The position numbers were made by a program, and so were the translations under genes. From a virus: a stretch of DNA of 43,871 nt. The notes under the pieces were generated by a model. That model was not told the DNA's origin. It saw only the letters and a program-made list of their open reading frames with translations, and made no database searches. Where the stretch lies: IMG/VR virus record IMGVR_UViG_3300020060_000015, positions 1-43,871 of that record; one strand, written 5' to 3'. This document shows positions 8,970-17,432 of this stretch, piece after piece (positions within the stretch are counted from its first letter, which is position 1; each line of letters starts with the position of its first letter).

Positions 8970-9371
8970 ATGCCGTGGGGTGTCGCGATTGCCGCAGGAA
9001 TCAGCGCCGTTGGAGCTTACGCTTCTAGCGAAGCACAACAGAGTGCTTCTGAGGACGCGCAGGAGCGCGAGATCGAGGCTCAGAAAGAGCTGATGGCAGA
9101 GAAGCGCAAGTTCGATCTTGAGGATCGGGCTTATCGCCAAGGCGCTGTCGGCAACTGGGCGAAATACGCGAAGGGCTACACAGCGTCCGAAGGCGAGGCT
9201 GCTACGGCTGGTGCAGCCGGTGAAGACGGTGCATTGAATGGGGGCGCTGTTCCTGTGAACGGTCCTAACATCCCGTGGCAGAAACGTTCTTTGTTCGCCC
9301 GCCCGCAGACCAACGGTCGCGCTCCTGATTCTCTCTGGAACCAATACGTGAGCCCCACTAATGGCGAGTAA
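8970..9371 (+). CDS. Internal virion-like protein (paralog of 8099 gene)
   Basis: A 133-residue protein: N-terminal Gly/Ala-rich hydrophobic stretch (residues 3-18), then a charged helix containing KRKFDLEDRAYRQ that matches the gene at 8099, then a disordered Gly/Ala tail ending with an SLWNQYV segment. ATG is preceded by AGGAACAAACT, a good ribosome binding site. Its end overlaps the next start by 11 nt (AATGGCGAGTAA). Likely part of the ejected internal proteins. Confidence 0.65.
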   Translation: MPWGVAIAAGISAVGAYASSEAQQSASEDAQEREIEAQKELMAEKRKFDLEDRAYRQGAVGNWAKYAKGYTASEGEAATAGAAGEDGALNGGAVPVNGPNIPWQKRSLFARPQTNGRAPDSLWNQYVSPTNGE

Positions 9372-9846
9372 GAAACCAAGCAACGCGCTCTCTCCAGAGG
9401 CTCGGAAGGCCGTTGCAGTCGCTTCGGGAATCGTCTACGGCGATCAAGGCGTGGAGATGCTCCAGCAACAGCTTGCGAACACCAAAAGTCCCGACGCGAT
9501 ACCGGCCGCAGTTTCCACAGCGGCCTCGACGATCCTGTTTCGCATGAAGCCTAAACTCGACGCGCTCCCTCAGAAGGAAGTGTGGGGTGAGATGGGCGTC
9601 GTGCATTTGGTCCTTGATGCAGTATTCGAGGTGGCGAAAGAGCTAGGATACAAGGCACCTCTCTCCGCCCTGCGGCCGGCCTACGAGGCTGTTGAGCAGG
9701 CGCTGGAACAGCAAGCACCAAATGGAGCACCTCCTCAAGATGGTGCCCCCTCTCCCATGCAAGGCGCTCCGCCTCAGCAGGCCCCTCAAGGACAGCAGCC
9801 GATGCCCATGCAGGGCGCAATGCCTGACCAGATGGGTGGCCTGTAA
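9361..9846 (+). CDS. Virion-region protein with Pro/Gln-rich tail
   Basis: A 161-residue protein. Residues 1-115 are helical (KKPSNALSPEARKAVAVASG, then a VFEVAKELGYKAPL segment); residues 120-161 are a low-complexity Pro/Gln/Met/Ala tail with repeats of the type MQGA. This resembles small podovirus proteins encoded next to internal virion proteins, but no family name can be given. It overlaps the previous gene by 11 nt and the next by one (TAATG), consistent with translational coupling. Confidence 0.65.
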   Translation: MASKKPSNALSPEARKAVAVASGIVYGDQGVEMLQQQLANTKSPDAIPAAVSTAASTILFRMKPKLDALPQKEVWGEMGVVHLVLDAVFEVAKELGYKAPLSALRPAYEAVEQALEQQAPNGAPPQDGAPSPMQGAPPQQAPQGQQPMPMQGAMPDQMGGL

Positions 9847-10688
9847 TGTCCGGCTCTGCATGGGCGGCATTGGCAGCGGCGGCAAATTCCGTTGGCGGTA
9901 GTCTCCAGAAGAACGCAGAAGACGAGCGTCAGCTCAAACTTAAGAAACTGGAACTGGACGCGCAGCAGAAACGCGATGAGTTTTTGACACGCATGCGGCA
10001 ACAGCTCTCTGACGAATCAGATGAGAAGAAGCACGAGCGCGAGTCTGGCGACGTAGCCAGCACCTTCACTGATCCTGAGACGGGTAATGTCCTCGGCAGG
10101 ACCAAGGGCGGCAAGACAATCCCGCTTAGTGAAACGAGTCAGGAATACAAAGACGCTCTGGCCGAGACGAAGCGTGGAAAGATTCTCAAGGATCAGGCTG
10201 ACCTAGAGAACGCTCAGTGGCAGCCGCGCATGAATGCTGCTCGTCTTGAAGAGATTCAGTCGAGCACGGAAAAGAACCGTCGTGAGAAGCCTGTATCCGA
10301 CAAGGATGCGATGGCTGACAAGATTCGCTCCGACTACATGCGGCTGTACGAGTCGATTGAGAAGAGCGGTAGTGCGGATGTCCTCGATGACCGCGGCAAG
10401 GTTGATCCGCTGAAGATTGCCGATCAGGTTAAGTCTCAGTTGTATCCGGTGTATGGCGGCGAGAATGTCAACGCTTCGCTGGGCTCTCAGGCAGGCGCGG
10501 GCAGAACTGCTCGTCCCGGTACACCACAGCAGGCACCCCCGCAACAGACATCCCCGTCACAGCCTAATGCCCCTAGTGTCGAAGTGCTGATGCAGCAAGC
10601 CAACGCAGCGGTGAAGGCCGGTGCTGATCCCGCCAAGGTAGAAGCCCGCTTGAAAGAAGCGATGGCTAAATTCGGGTACGTCCAATAG
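9846..10688 (+). CDS. Coiled-coil internal virion-type protein
   Basis: A 280-residue protein beginning with an Ala-rich segment (SGSAWAALAAAANSVGGSL), then a long charged coiled coil (residues 20-70 and 95-165), then a disordered Pro/Gln/Ser region (residues 210-245) and a final Ala-rich helix. The composition is typical for proteins ejected through the podovirus tail. The stop TAG at 10686 overlaps an ATA codon (ATAG) that seems to be the start of the next gene. Confidence 0.65.
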   Translation: MSGSAWAALAAAANSVGGSLQKNAEDERQLKLKKLELDAQQKRDEFLTRMRQQLSDESDEKKHERESGDVASTFTDPETGNVLGRTKGGKTIPLSETSQEYKDALAETKRGKILKDQADLENAQWQPRMNAARLEEIQSSTEKNRREKPVSDKDAMADKIRSDYMRLYESIEKSGSADVLDDRGKVDPLKIADQVKSQLYPVYGGENVNASLGSQAGAGRTARPGTPQQAPPQQTSPSQPNAPSVEVLMQQANAAVKAGADPAKVEARLKEAMAKFGYVQ

Positions 10689-13600
10689 CCAACGTCTTCG
10701 CTGATCTCATTCCGGCTTCACAGCCGCAAGCAGCGTCAGCGCCTCCAACACCTCCTCCGGCAGACGATCTGTTCGGAGACCTGGTGCCCCAGAAGCCGCC
10801 CTCTTTCGGAAACGTAGAGAGCGGCTCTGTCGTGTCTGCTCCTCAAGCTCCCTTCGATCCTACGGGATTGGTGACAGGCGCTACAGGGCTCTTCGATGAT
10901 CTGATCAACTTCCCCGAGAACTTCGCCACCGGTGCAAAGGCCCTCTGGGAAGGCGGCAACTACGAAGGGATTGAAGGCAAGCCTACGGTTGGAATGGGCG
11001 AAGGCTTCCTGCGCAGAGCAGCGAGCGATGTAGCTGCCCTCCCCGGCATGGCTCTGTCTGCCTCTCCGATTGGGATTGGTGAAAAAGCCCTGCGTCTTGC
11101 TGCCGAGAAAGCCGGCTACGATCTGCCCGACTGGGTAACTCCCGCTACGTCAGGTGTAGAGAAGGCTCAGCAGGCAACAGGTGCGGAAGGGATGCAGTAC
11201 GCGAGCCCTCGTGAAGAGGCTATCGCGAACATCTCTGCGGATGTCATCACCAACCTGATTCCTCTAGGCGGAGGTGTCCGAGCCGAGACCAACGCTCGTC
11301 AGGCTTTCCGACAGGCTTCAGCCGAAGGCAAGCCTCACTGGGACGCTACCAAGGACGCCCTCGATGCCATTGCCAACACGGAAGCCAAGCTCCCTGAGCC
11401 GGTAGTTGAACCGCGTGTTGAAGCTCCTGTCGTCGATGAGTTCGACCAAGCCAGGGCTGAGGCGTGGGGCGGAGACCCATTTGCTGACCTCATCCCAGAA
11501 GCCACAGGAAGGCCCCTAGAAGGCGCTACAAGCGATTCTAGTATTGGAGCCGGTGTCAGCGAGCCAGTTAGAGTTGGAGAGGCTCCTACGAGCGCCGGTG
11601 AAGCCGTAGAGGCATCTACAGTTGAACAGCCGCTATCAGCCGCAGCGGAGCGCATACGACAAGCTAACGAAGAGTCTATTCGTCTAACAGGTGAGCCTTT
11701 AGCTCCTGAGGTTATACAGTCTCTTCGGGAACCCGCTGTCGCTGCGCGGGATGGGGCTCTGCCCTCGGCCAAGCCTGCCGGTGTCCCCGAGCTATCCAGC
11801 AGAGCGGGTCAAATCAAATCCGAACTGAGCCCCCAGAAGATACTGGACTTCAGCAAGGAAGCGAACATCCCTCTCCGCGTCATGCGGGAGTACCACGAAG
11901 GGAAGCTGACTACAGGCGGTCTCCTTGATTCCATCGTCAACAACGAAGGGAACAAGTACGGAGAAAGCCCGCAGATTCGTGCTCTGGCCGGATACCTCAA
12001 GGGCGTCGGTGAAAGGCTGGGTGGGTTGGAAGTCCCCATTCAGAAGTTCGATCCCATTGCCCACAAGGCGGATGTCGATCGCTATGCCCACATCACTCCG
12101 GACAAGGCAGCCGGCTACTACGAATCGAAGCAGGACGTAGTTCGCATCCACGGTGAAACCCCGAAGATGCACGTCCTCCTCCATGAGACAGTTCACGGCC
12201 TGACTGCGAGAGCGGTAGCCAACGGCCGCAACGGTAATCTGGCTGGAGAAGCAGGACGCTCCTATCAGCATCTCAACACACTCTTCGATGCAACCAAAGC
12301 CCATCTCGAACAGACAGGGAATGCCAAGCATTACGGCCTGACCAACCTCGACGAGATGATGGCTGAGTTCTTCTCCAACGGACAGTTCCGTCGTGAGTTG
12401 AAGAACACCAAGCTTGACGCTATGCCTCAAAGCACTGTCGGTGCTCTGGGGCGTATGGCTGTGGGCAAGATCAAGAACATGTACGAAGCTGTCGTAAACG
12501 GTGTGCGTGGAATCCTCAACCTGCCGGAGAAAGCGGAGACTGCGCTTGATGCGCTGTTCGCTGCCCAGCACAAGTTCCTTGGAGACCTGCGCCCGCACGA
12601 TCGTCTCATCGGTAAGGAACGCAACGGTGTCTACAACGCCCCTGCGGATGAATACGGCGCAGCGGCTAGTGCGAAGCCATCGGAAACATCGCGAAGCGAG
12701 CCTCCCAAAATAATCCCCTCTTGGAGACGTAAAGCAGCACAGCTCGTCTCTTGGAAAGGCGGAGACCTCTTCGCTAAACAGAAGGAAGAAGCAGCTCTTC
12801 GTGGCGGAGAAGGAGACTTCCTAGCAGACAGGGCTGCCAAGCTCTTCGATAAAGCTGGCTTCAAGAAGCTCGATGACGCTGGAAAGGACGTAGTGCGCAA
12901 GGCCATGCAGGGAGACGACGTTGCTCTCTCGGCCCTTGAGCCCAAGATGCGCGGTGCTGTCACAGACACCCGCTCCCAGATTGCCAAGTACCAGGCTGAG
13001 TTGGCTTCCCAAGGCATCAAGCAAAACGGCAGAGACATGTCCAACATGCTCTACGAGTCGCTGGCCTCCGGCGACTATCTGACGAGGGCGTACGGCGTCT
13101 ACGAGATCAAGCCGAACATCGTCGATCGCATCGGCTATGCCCTCTCAGGAGCAGAAGCTAAGGGCAAGCCCTATTGGCGCTGGAGACAGGAGCAGAAACA
13201 TCCTGAGGCTGTCGCCAACATCACCAAGTTCATTCAAGACAACCTGATTGATCCGGCTTCCAAGCGTCCTGTCGAAGCTCAAGTAGAGGACATCCTCAAC
13301 GACATCTCTGATCCACGAGGGAAGCAGACCTTTGAGGTGACGAAGGAAGCCGCCCGCAACTCGTCGATCCTTGAGCGTCGCTCCAATGTGCCCAAGCCGA
13401 TTAGAGACTTCTGGGGCGAGTTCAAAGACCCGCGTCTGGAGTCGGCTTTCACGCTGTCTCGCCTCGCTGCGCTGACTGCCAAGCAGGGCATGCTTAATCG
13501 CATCTTCAAGGACAATGACGGGAAGCTGTTCTTCGACAAGGAAGACGCTCCGCAGGGTTTCTACAGCAAGCTCCCTGAGAACGACGACTACGGCCCGCTC

Positions 13601-15421
13601 GCTGGTAAGTACACACGCCCCGACGTTGCAGAGAGTCTAGAGACTCAGCTCACGTCAATGAAGGACACGGCGTCCAAGACGTTCAGGGATGCTGTTCTCA
13701 GCGTAGCCAAGTTCGGCTCTCGTGCGTTCCTTGTACCAGCGAAGATGCTGAAGACCGTCGTCTCCCCGATGACGTTCATGGTGAACAACTACTCCAACAT
13801 GGCGCTGATGGCAAAGACCGCCGTTCAGCACGGAATGATGGGGAAGATGCTCGGCATCCCGGAGACGTTCAAAGCTCTGGAGATGAATGTCAAGGACCTG
13901 TTCGGGAAGCTAACACCCGATGAAGCATCGACGCTCATTCGCCACGGCATCCTTCGCGACGGCGCGCAGTTCGGCGAGTTGAAGAAGGTTAGGTCAAGAG
14001 TCGAGAAGGAAGTTGAGTACGACGAAGCCGGTCCTGTCGAGAGAGTAGGACGAGCGACAGCGAACGCGGGTGCCAAGATCATGTCCACGATGACGGACGT
14101 GTATCAGTTGTCTGATAACGCCGCTCGTGCCCAGTTCTTCTACGGCGAGATGACGATACAGAAGAAGCTCCATCCCGAGTGGAGCCGCAAGCAGCTCATC
14201 GAATACTCCGCCAATGTCGCCCGCGATGAAGTGCCCACATGGGGACGCGCTGCACCTGCTGTCAAAGGAACCTCCCAGCTCCTCGGCAACTTCGCTACGT
14301 GGTCGGGAGAAGTGGTTCGCTCGTACAAGAACCAGGTGCAGCGCGGAGCATCCGATCTGTTGAACGGCGCTACACCGGCTCAGAAATACTACGGCTTTGC
14401 TCAGCTCGTCGGGACAGCAACCTCGATGAGCCTTGCCACCTACGTCTATCCGAAGATTCTCTCTTCGATGTTCGGCCTCTCTGGGACCGACGATGACAAG
14501 AAGAACTCGGCGATGACCAAGCTCGTCCCTGACTACCAAGGAGGCGACGCTCTCAACGTAGCGGATGTCGATCCCAAGTCGGGCAAGATTATCTATATGG
14601 ACGCCACACGTCTTGATCCCGCTTCGCCGCTTACGACGTTCGCTCGGCGTGAGATGGAGGCGTGGAAGAAAGACGAGGGCCTACAGAAGACTCTTGCGAA
14701 TCTGGGAGACGCGGGATACGGCTGGCTGAAGGATCAGTTTTTCACTCCGGGCCCTGCCCTGTCAGCCGCTCTCGGAATCGCTACTGGCGAGAACCGCTTC
14801 GGCAAGGAGATTGATACCGAAGGGAAACAGAAGCTCGCCATCGAAGCGTTCAAGCCCGGTGCAGTAGTGACAGCGCAGCGCATCGAGAAGATGCAGAAGC
14901 GTGGTGTCAATCAGAAGGTGGTCCAAGCTCAGAAGGCCGGTCTGCCCATGTATGAGATGGATTCACGCAAGCAGATGCTCTATTCGAGCTACGACCTGAA
15001 GGACAAGGCTGCTGAGTTAAAGACTCTCTTCTCCAAGTCCTTCGGCCGTGAAGACCCGTCCACTGACGCAGAGCTGAAGGAACGCTACACCGACTATCTC
15101 AGCAAAGAGCGTGATCTGTTCCGCGAGCTGAACGACAAGGCCGAGGCCCTCAAGACAATCCTTGGTCCTGACGCAGCGAAAGACATCATTGCTGATACTG
15201 TCAAGGAAGCGAAGCTCCCCAAGTCTCTCGCGAACGGAATCAAGAACGGAAAGTTTGAACCGTCATCCTTCGGTGGGGACGGGGACTTCCTCGATCGGAA
15301 GATGCAGTCAGCGCTTTACAACGACCCACAGCGGGAAGCAGAGATCAAGAAGGACTTTGCGAACCGTCGAAAACAACTAAGCCTGCTTCGCAGGAATTAC
15401 GAACAACTTCTCACGGACTAA
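10685..15421 (+). CDS. Giant virion (ejection) protein with HExxH motif, likely AUA start
   Basis: About 1578 residues, the largest gene. A conventional start is GTG at 10784, but the frame above it is coding: ANVFADLIPASQP, then a Pro-rich linker and DDLFGDLVPQK, echoed later by DPFADLIPEATGR. No ATG, GTG or TTG precedes it; the M position is ATA at 10685, overlapping the previous stop as ATAG. Near residue 500 there is a zinc-protease-like HETVHGLTARAV motif with a downstream LDEMMAEFF acidic segment. The C-terminal half (about 990-1400) has the TFMVNNYSNMALMAKT and NFATWSGEVVRSYKNQV regions usual in large podovirus internal proteins, probably ejected into the host envelope. No lysozyme or transglycosylase motif was recognised. 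Confidence 0.75.
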   Translation: MANVFADLIPASQPQAASAPPTPPPADDLFGDLVPQKPPSFGNVESGSVVSAPQAPFDPTGLVTGATGLFDDLINFPENFATGAKALWEGGNYEGIEGKPTVGMGEGFLRRAASDVAALPGMALSASPIGIGEKALRLAAEKAGYDLPDWVTPATSGVEKAQQATGAEGMQYASPREEAIANISADVITNLIPLGGGVRAETNARQAFRQASAEGKPHWDATKDALDAIANTEAKLPEPVVEPRVEAPVVDEFDQARAEAWGGDPFADLIPEATGRPLEGATSDSSIGAGVSEPVRVGEAPTSAGEAVEASTVEQPLSAAAERIRQANEESIRLTGEPLAPEVIQSLREPAVAARDGALPSAKPAGVPELSSRAGQIKSELSPQKILDFSKEANIPLRVMREYHEGKLTTGGLLDSIVNNEGNKYGESPQIRALAGYLKGVGERLGGLEVPIQKFDPIAHKADVDRYAHITPDKAAGYYESKQDVVRIHGETPKMHVLLHETVHGLTARAVANGRNGNLAGEAGRSYQHLNTLFDATKAHLEQTGNAKHYGLTNLDEMMAEFFSNGQFRRELKNTKLDAMPQSTVGALGRMAVGKIKNMYEAVVNGVRGILNLPEKAETALDALFAAQHKFLGDLRPHDRLIGKERNGVYNAPADEYGAAASAKPSETSRSEPPKIIPSWRRKAAQLVSWKGGDLFAKQKEEAALRGGEGDFLADRAAKLFDKAGFKKLDDAGKDVVRKAMQGDDVALSALEPKMRGAVTDTRSQIAKYQAELASQGIKQNGRDMSNMLYESLASGDYLTRAYGVYEIKPNIVDRIGYALSGAEAKGKPYWRWRQEQKHPEAVANITKFIQDNLIDPASKRPVEAQVEDILNDISDPRGKQTFEVTKEAARNSSILERRSNVPKPIRDFWGEFKDPRLESAFTLSRLAALTAKQGMLNRIFKDNDGKLFFDKEDAPQGFYSKLPENDDYGPLAGKYTRPDVAESLETQLTSMKDTASKTFRDAVLSVAKFGSRAFLVPAKMLKTVVSPMTFMVNNYSNMALMAKTAVQHGMMGKMLGIPETFKALEMNVKDLFGKLTPDEASTLIRHGILRDGAQFGELKKVRSRVEKEVEYDEAGPVERVGRATANAGAKIMSTMTDVYQLSDNAARAQFFYGEMTIQKKLHPEWSRKQLIEYSANVARDEVPTWGRAAPAVKGTSQLLGNFATWSGEVVRSYKNQVQRGASDLLNGATPAQKYYGFAQLVGTATSMSLATYVYPKILSSMFGLSGTDDDKKNSAMTKLVPDYQGGDALNVADVDPKSGKIIYMDATRLDPASPLTTFARREMEAWKKDEGLQKTLANLGDAGYGWLKDQFFTPGPALSAALGIATGENRFGKEIDTEGKQKLAIEAFKPGAVVTAQRIEKMQKRGVNQKVVQAQKAGLPMYEMDSRKQMLYSSYDLKDKAAELKTLFSKSFGREDPSTDAELKERYTDYLSKERDLFRELNDKAEALKTILGPDAAKDIIADTVKEAKLPKSLANGIKNGKFEPSSFGGDGDFLDRKMQSALYNDPQREAEIKKDFANRRKQLSLLRRNYEQLLTD

Positions 15422-15681
15422 AACAGTTTCCATGTGTAACCGGTCTTGATATTGGATATGGTGCCGGGCGAGACGCCGTACTCTTCAGCTAGGATCGGAT
15501 TGGGGCGCGGGTCCGATCTGATCTCCGTCACTTTCTTCCAATCTAACTTGGCATGTCTGTTCGACTCTCCGCCTGCATTAGCACCCGATCTCTTAAAAAC
15601 GAAATGGTGCGGGTTAACACATCGCCCCACGCCACAGGACCGTACGACATTCATCCCCTCTGGGATAGGCCCCCTGTACAT
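15418..15681 (-). CDS. HNH endonuclease, N-terminally truncated, antisense in virion module
   Basis: An 87-residue minus-strand frame inside a plus-strand module, ending tail-to-tail with the giant virion gene (4-nt overlap). It begins directly at MYRGPIPEGMNVVRSC, which in phage HNH_3 endonucleases is the middle of the protein; GRCVNPHHFVF is the HNH-core His/Asn region and the end (AEEYGVSPGTISNIKTGYTW) is the helix-turn-helix-like DNA-binding tail typical of these enzymes. The N-terminal strand normally found before it is not present upstream on this strand. Probably a homing endonuclease remnant or a minimal variant. Its ATG lies within TATAATG, which could double as a -10 element. Confidence 0.7.
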   Translation of the reverse strand: MYRGPIPEGMNVVRSCGVGRCVNPHHFVFKRSGANAGGESNRHAKLDWKKVTEIRSDPRPNPILAEEYGVSPGTISNIKTGYTWKLF

Positions 15682-15717
15682 TATATCACTTTTGTAACAC
15701 TAACGGAACAATAGAAC

Positions 15718-16233
15718 ATGGCAACTTCACAAGGCTACTTGGACTCCCTTCGCGCCGCTCATGGAGCTGGCATGGCAAGTGTCCGCGGTCCGGATCAGCG
15801 GAGTGCCGATCAGGCGAACACCGTCTCCGGCAACCCAGGCTTGGCTAACAATGTCGGAGCCTATCAGGCCCCTCGTCCTCCGGTGTCTGCACTGGCTGCT
15901 TGGAGACTGCGACAGCAGCAACAGCAGCAGAATCCCGGCGTCTATGCCGGTGCTACGCAGCGGAGCGGGTCCCCAATGACGAACGGCTCCTTTGGTACTG
16001 ACGGTGTAGCAGGATTCATGGGGCAGCCCACTGTCGATCAGATGAGCTATCCGGCCCCAATGGCTCAAAGAGACCCGCGTGGACTTCCGCCTGACATCCA
16101 ATACGGCGATCCCCGAGCACGTCCTCCGATACAGACGATGGCTCCTCAGCAGCAACAGCAGCAGATGGGATCACGAGACATCATGGCTGGTGGTGGCAGG
16201 TACATGTTCCCCCGCTCTACGTCTGCTCGATGA
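15718..16233 (+). CDS. Gln/Pro-rich virion-region protein
   Basis: A 171-residue low-complexity protein with two polyglutamine runs (six Gln near residue 66 and six near residue 143) and many Pro, Gly, Ala and Arg residues. It starts at ATG after GGAACAATAGAAC and lies between the giant virion gene and the spanins. Disordered proteins of this type occur among podovirus structural genes, but no function can be assigned. Confidence 0.6.
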   Translation: MATSQGYLDSLRAAHGAGMASVRGPDQRSADQANTVSGNPGLANNVGAYQAPRPPVSALAAWRLRQQQQQQNPGVYAGATQRSGSPMTNGSFGTDGVAGFMGQPTVDQMSYPAPMAQRDPRGLPPDIQYGDPRARPPIQTMAPQQQQQQMGSRDIMAGGGRYMFPRSTSAR

Positions 16234-16273
16234 AGGCGCAAGCGCCGGTCGCTTCGCCGAGTGAGCGAAGCTC

Positions 16274-16645
16274 ATGACCACTAAGCTCATAGCAGCACTC
16301 GTGTTGCTCGTTGCACTGATTGCCGCAGGTTGGCGCATCCATCACAACATCTACCAGTCGGGCTACGACGCTGCGGAAAAGAAGGCTACAGCCGTCATTT
16401 CACAGTTAGAAAATACGGCTACAGCCAGCAAAGATGTGATTGCTCGACTTGAGTCGGACAAGAAGGTCTGCGAGGAAGGTCGTCTCGCCGATGCAAAGGC
16501 TGCGAAGGCTGCCGTTGATGCTGCTGACAAGGCCCGTGTAGCGCTGATCGCGAAGGCTGGCAAGGCGGACAAGACACTGCGAGAGATGATGTCCGGCGAA
16601 TGCAAGATATGGGCGCAGCAGCCCGCGTGTGGGGCACTGCAATGA
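16274..16645 (+). CDS. i-spanin (Rz-like)
   Basis: A 123-residue protein with one N-terminal membrane segment (LIAALVLLVALIAAGW, residues 5-20) followed by a periplasmic Ala/Lys/Asp-rich helical region (residues 30-100), the usual design of inner-membrane spanins. Its last bases overlap the start of a lipoprotein gene (ATGA), the classical Rz/Rz1 arrangement. With the partner it would bridge inner and outer membranes and fuse them in the last step of lysis. A small hairpin (GCTTCGC / GCGAAGC, around 16250-16270) lies just before the ATG. No holin or endolysin is next to it. Confidence 0.8.
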   Translation: MTTKLIAALVLLVALIAAGWRIHHNIYQSGYDAAEKKATAVISQLENTATASKDVIARLESDKKVCEEGRLADAKAAKAAVDAADKARVALIAKAGKADKTLREMMSGECKIWAQQPACGALQ

Positions 16646-16932
16646 GCGCCTACAGAGTGTTCGCACTGGCCGCGCTGGTATGCGTCTCCGGCTGTGCTCC
16701 GCGTACCATCGTCAAGCCCGTTCCGGTTGAAGTGACTAAGTATGTCAAGACACCGATCCCGCCTGAGCTAACCAAGCCCTGCGTCTATCAGCCAGCCGCT
16801 CCCGCCTGCACACGCAACGGGAAGCCGGAACTGTGCAACGACCAGTTGCTCTACGAGCGCAACGCATATCGACTGGAACTCGGCTTGTGCGACGCAGACA
16901 AAACCGAACTGCGCAAGCTCAACGATTCCTGA
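16642..16932 (+). CDS. o-spanin (Rz1-like outer membrane lipoprotein)
   Basis: A 96-residue protein starting at ATG 16642, overlapping the i-spanin stop. Residues 1-20 are a lipoprotein signal (VFALAALVCVSGC) with a lipobox VSGC, so Cys20 should be lipidated after cleavage. The mature part has Pro residues (VKPVPVEVTKYVKTPIPPEL) as is usual for Rz1, and six further Cys residues. Unlike lambda, it is staggered rather than embedded, sharing only 4 nt with the i-spanin gene. It is the last gene of the plus-strand module. Confidence 0.8.
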   Translation: MSAYRVFALAALVCVSGCAPRTIVKPVPVEVTKYVKTPIPPELTKPCVYQPAAPACTRNGKPELCNDQLLYERNAYRLELGLCDADKTELRKLNDS

Positions 16933-16956
16933 AAAAGAAAGAGGGCCCGTAGGCCC
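16931..16956 (-). terminator. Terminator for the minus-strand early module
   Basis: Hairpin GGGCC-TACG-GGCCC (16943-16956 on the minus strand), followed in that direction by TCTTTCTTTTTC. It lies 49 nt after the end of the last minus-strand gene and would stop leftward transcription before the spanin genes. Confidence 0.7.
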
Positions 16957-16975
16957 CCGACAATGCTTCACTTAT

Positions 16976-17003
16976 AGCCCCGCTCAGTCGGGGCTTTTCT
17001 TTT
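16976..17003 (+). terminator. Terminator of the virion/lysis module
   Basis: A 7-bp stem AGCCCCG / CGGGGCT with loop CTCAGT, followed by TTTCTTTT. It terminates rightward transcription about 45 nt after the o-spanin gene; with the preceding hairpin it insulates the two convergent modules. Confidence 0.85.
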
Positions 17004-17004
17004 G

Positions 17005-17250
17005 TCAGCTCCTCCCTTTCCCGTCAGGCCCGTCCCAAAAGATGCGCCATGCGGTCTTCAAAGTTGTCTTAACGTCGCAGTATCTCTCGCCGGGATGTCC
17101 GTCTCTGGACACGTCGCAAACCTTCCCATCCTGCCAATAGACGGTTCGCGTTTTTCCACTGTAATAGTAGTAGGTGACTACCTTCTTCCACTGATTCTCG
17201 TCCGTCCGGATGCGGCTCAACGCACCCCAATCGATCTCGCTCTCGCTCAC
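17005..17250 (-). CDS. Hypothetical protein, last gene of early module
   Basis: An 81-residue Trp- and Tyr-rich protein (WKKVVTYYYYSGKTRTVYW). No family recognised. The GTG start overlaps the stop of the upstream gene as GTGA, the coupling signal used through much of this module. Confidence 0.65.
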   Translation of the reverse strand: MSESEIDWGALSRIRTDENQWKKVVTYYYYSGKTRTVYWQDGKVCDVSRDGHPGERYCDVKTTLKTAWRIFWDGPDGKGRS

Positions 17251-17432
17251 AGCGAACCATCCCCGAGGATGTCGTAGAGCGCTTCTGGACCGGCACTAAG
17301 CCTATAACCCGTATTGCGGATTGCCGTCCCCAGTGCTTCGAAGTCAATCCAGTCCGCCATGCCCGGCGACTTCGCCACGGCCGCAACTAATTCTCCCAGA
17401 ATGAAAAGCTCGTTCGACACAGCTTCTTTCAC
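17247..17432 (-). CDS. Hypothetical small helical protein
   Basis: A 61-residue protein (MKEAVSNELFILGELVAAVA start) with GTG start overlapping the upstream stop as GTGA. Largely helical in character and acidic; no motif recognised. Confidence 0.6.
   Translation of the reverse strand: MKEAVSNELFILGELVAAVAKSPGMADWIDFEALGTAIRNTGYRLSAGPEALYDILGDGSL

Noticed and set aside
11792-12598. 268-codon minus-strand frame over the giant virion gene
   Set aside because: Shadow of the real frame; no recognisable domain and opposite to the operon.
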